Source of the DNA: Nostoc flagelliforme FACHB-838
Lineage (GTDB): Bacteria > Cyanobacteriota > Cyanobacteriia > Cyanobacteriales > Nostocaceae
Reading direction: 5' to 3'
Assembly: GCF_014698065.1 (NCBI RefSeq)
Contig: NZ_JACJSI010000023.1
Location: 1 to 64,000, forward strand
DNA length: 64,000 nucleotides
Under the pieces are notes generated by a model, which saw only the letters and a list, made by a program, of their open reading frames with translations, was not told the origin of the DNA and did no database searches. Below, one piece after another: positions 62,728 through 64,000 of this stretch. Each line of letters starts with the position of its first letter. Position 1 is the stretch's first letter. Made by a program: the position numbers and the translations under genes.

Positions 62728-63093
62728 GTGAATCGTTTCCAAAAGCTATCCTCAATTGTGTTCCTGTTATTAGCCTTCATTTATCCGCCTGCTTTGGCTG
62801 AAGCTAAGGATAATACTCTAAATCGTGTTCTTAATGAACAGAGTATTGACGGAGAGACAAAATTAGTCAAAGAGCAAAGTGAAGAGCTTTTGTTAGCTCA
62901 CCGACGGAATCGAAGACGTTATCATAGACGGCAACGGACTGGAAGATATTATTATCAACGCCAGCGGAATAGACGACATTACTATAGACGACGCTATCGC
63001 TCTATAAATTATCACGGACAACGATATCGTAATGGAGAATGGGAACTTGTGCGCGATCGTCATGGACGATTCATGTATGATTGGCAGCGTTAA
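62728..63093 (+). CDS. Secreted Arg/Tyr-rich basic protein
   Basis: The 121-residue product starts with GTG at 62728. It has a signal peptide (NRFQKLSSIVFLLLAFIYPPALA), a short linker, then about 50 residues made mostly of Arg, Tyr, His and Gln (RRYHRRQRTGRYYYQRQRN), and ends GEWELVRDRHGRFMYDW. The mature part is strongly cationic and aromatic, so it probably binds polysaccharide, nucleic acid or the outer wall. No family is recognised. Confidence 0.65.
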   Translation: MNRFQKLSSIVFLLLAFIYPPALAEAKDNTLNRVLNEQSIDGETKLVKEQSEELLLAHRRNRRRYHRRQRTGRYYYQRQRNRRHYYRRRYRSINYHGQRYRNGEWELVRDRHGRFMYDWQR

Positions 63094-63320
63094 TAGTAAA
63101 TTTCACACTCAATTTCCCTAGAGAATCTTGATGCGTAAATCTTAATGTAGGCAGACTTGTTTGAGACAAGTAAATGACTGAAAAAGGGAAAAACTGAATT
63201 ATAAGAAGAAAATGAACTAGGCTAAAACCCTTTTCAATTCTGCCTTCTGCTCTTTTGCTTGGTGCAGCAATATAATTGATAATTTAACCCCGAACTCACT
63301 GTTAGAGCATTGTTCTTTAA

Positions 63321-63674
63321 CTAAAGTCCTAATTTTTCTTGAACTACTGCCTCATTTTTAAAACCGACTAGCACAGCTGTTCCATCTTTGACGATAAGTG
63401 GACGTTTGAGAAGCATTGCATCGTGAGTGAATGCGTCAATCCACTGTTCATCAGTCCAAATCTTCTTTTGCTCTCCTAAAGCGCGGTAGGATTGACCAGA
63501 GGTATTTCGCATAGGAGCAAAACCCAAAGACTTTACCCAGTTTTGAATCATCTCACGGGTTGGCGGAGTATCTTTGGTGTTGATAAACTCATGGTCAATG
63601 TTGTTGTGTTGAAGCCAAGTCAAAGCTTTTTTGCAAGTGCTGCAATTGGGAATTCCGTAGACTTGAATAGACAT
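63321..63674 (-). CDS. ArsC/Spx-family thioredoxin-fold protein
   Basis: The 117-residue protein starts SIQVYGIPNCSTCKKALTWL with a CxxC motif, then NTKDTPPTREMIQNWVKSLG and LLKRPLIVKDGTAVLVGFK. This is the YffB/Spx-like branch of the ArsC family. The residue set does not allow a choice between arsenate reductase and a regulator; the CxxC favours the Spx/YffB type. The ATG at 63674 is used; the frame is open far upstream only through repeat DNA. Confidence 0.8.
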   Translation of the reverse strand: MSIQVYGIPNCSTCKKALTWLQHNNIDHEFINTKDTPPTREMIQNWVKSLGFAPMRNTSGQSYRALGEQKKIWTDEQWIDAFTHDAMLLKRPLIVKDGTAVLVGFKNEAVVQEKLGL

Positions 63675-63840
63675 AAAACAATTAAGCAACAATCTCCATA
63701 TATGACATAGCTGGTGAAACTTTTGCAATGCTCCTCTCTTTGAATCTCTGCGGCAGAAATTTAAGGGTAGCGATGCCTTCTCTACGAGACGCTTCTCTTT
63801 CAGAGACGTTAACGCGAACGCGAAAGGCGGGCTACGCCTA

Positions 63841-63915
63841 CGCATCCGCAAAATTAGGTCGAGCCACTTGAAAAATATTGCACAAGCATCAGAAGAAAAT
63901 GCTAAAACTGCATAA
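63841..63915 (+). pseudogene. Duplicated C-terminal fragment of the 60980 gene
   Basis: The frame RIRKIRSSHLKNIAQASEEN-AKTA ends in TAA and corresponds to the last 24 codons of the gene at 60980-61378, with several changes and one codon missing. Directly upstream is a palindromic repeat (GCGGGCTACGCCTACGC), so the copy is cut at a repeat. Confidence 0.75.
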
Positions 63916-63925
63916 AAAGCAAGAG

Positions 63926-63951
63926 TAGGAGCGTACAGATGTGCGCTCCTA
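63926..63951. repeat. Hairpin of the GTAGGAGCG type
   Basis: TAGGAGCG pairs with CGCTCCTA across a 10-base loop. It belongs to the same hairpin family as 9148-9177, 29851-29876 and 61580-61608. Confidence 0.5.
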
Positions 63952-64000
63952 TCAACGTATTTGTATAAACTAAAATGGTCTAAGCCTATTAGGAAAAGCA

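Noticed and set aside
1..64000. tRNA or rRNA genes
   Set aside because: No T-loop consensus with matching acceptor stem, and no rRNA-like sequence, was found by eye on either strand.

Overview
The window reads as chromosomal DNA of a filamentous, probably heterocyst-forming cyanobacterium of the Nostoc/Anabaena type. The evidence is the many copies of the octamer GCGATCGC, heptanucleotide tandem repeats of the 'ggggactgggg' and 'accaatg' kinds, and cyanobacterium-specific genes: crtR, ccmK3/ccmK4, pcxA, a HetZ-related gene, and the DUF1824, DUF3086, DUF3119, DUF3134 and DUF6391 families. No rRNA, tRNA, CRISPR array or intact transposase was recognised. All calls come from reading translated sequence; no database search was possible.

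Layout. 0-10 kb: a truncated RnfD-like fragment, a polysaccharide deacetylase, a HipA-like/HIRAN pair whose HipA-like member has lost its kinase core, a PfkB sugar kinase, a small LuxR-type regulator, a DUF6391 gene with a small membrane protein, a glycosyltransferase, rfbB, a HigA-like antitoxin fragment, a membrane-tethered Ser/Thr kinase and msrA. 10-16.6 kb: a DUF202 membrane protein, a large P-loop protein, pcxA, mltA and two small genes. 16.6-18.6 kb is a gene graveyard with remnants of DUF4114 and GloVer-repeat extracellular proteins. 18.6-28.5 kb is a same-strand type IV secretion-like cluster: VirB2-, B3-, B4-, B5-, B6-, B8-, B8-, B10- and B9-like, with no VirB11, VirD4 or relaxase in view.

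28.5-34 kb: MITE-like repeats, two small proteins and a lipid-related operon (MlaE permease, DUF3119, DUF3086, PlsY). 34-41 kb: sppA, aroH, a VapBC-like toxin-antitoxin pair abutting a MazF remnant, a candidate papain-fold toxin with its immunity protein between crtR and a 99-bp duplicated piece of crtR, then pyruvate kinase. 41-47 kb: an M61 peptidase, a candidate small RNA, a Crp-family regulator, a PilB-like protein without an ATPase core, and a HetZ-related regulator. 48-54.4 kb holds a satellite set of carboxysome genes: ccmK4/ccmK3, a ParA ATPase with a coiled-coil partner that fits McdA/McdB, and a CcmS-like gene, interleaved with an alpha/beta hydrolase and a P450. 54.4-64 kb: an ABC exporter, an SPFH protein, DUF1824, an ABC-F ATPase, MITE-like elements, a 21-bp tandem repeat block, a coiled-coil protein with a duplicated C-terminal fragment at the window end, a GNAT enzyme, an Arg/Tyr-rich secreted protein and an ArsC/Spx-like protein.

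Three groups look like working units: the type IV secretion-like envelope complex, the carboxysome shell and positioning set, and the lipid transport/synthesis operon. The accessory space between them is rich in decayed toxin-antitoxin genes and palindromic repeats.
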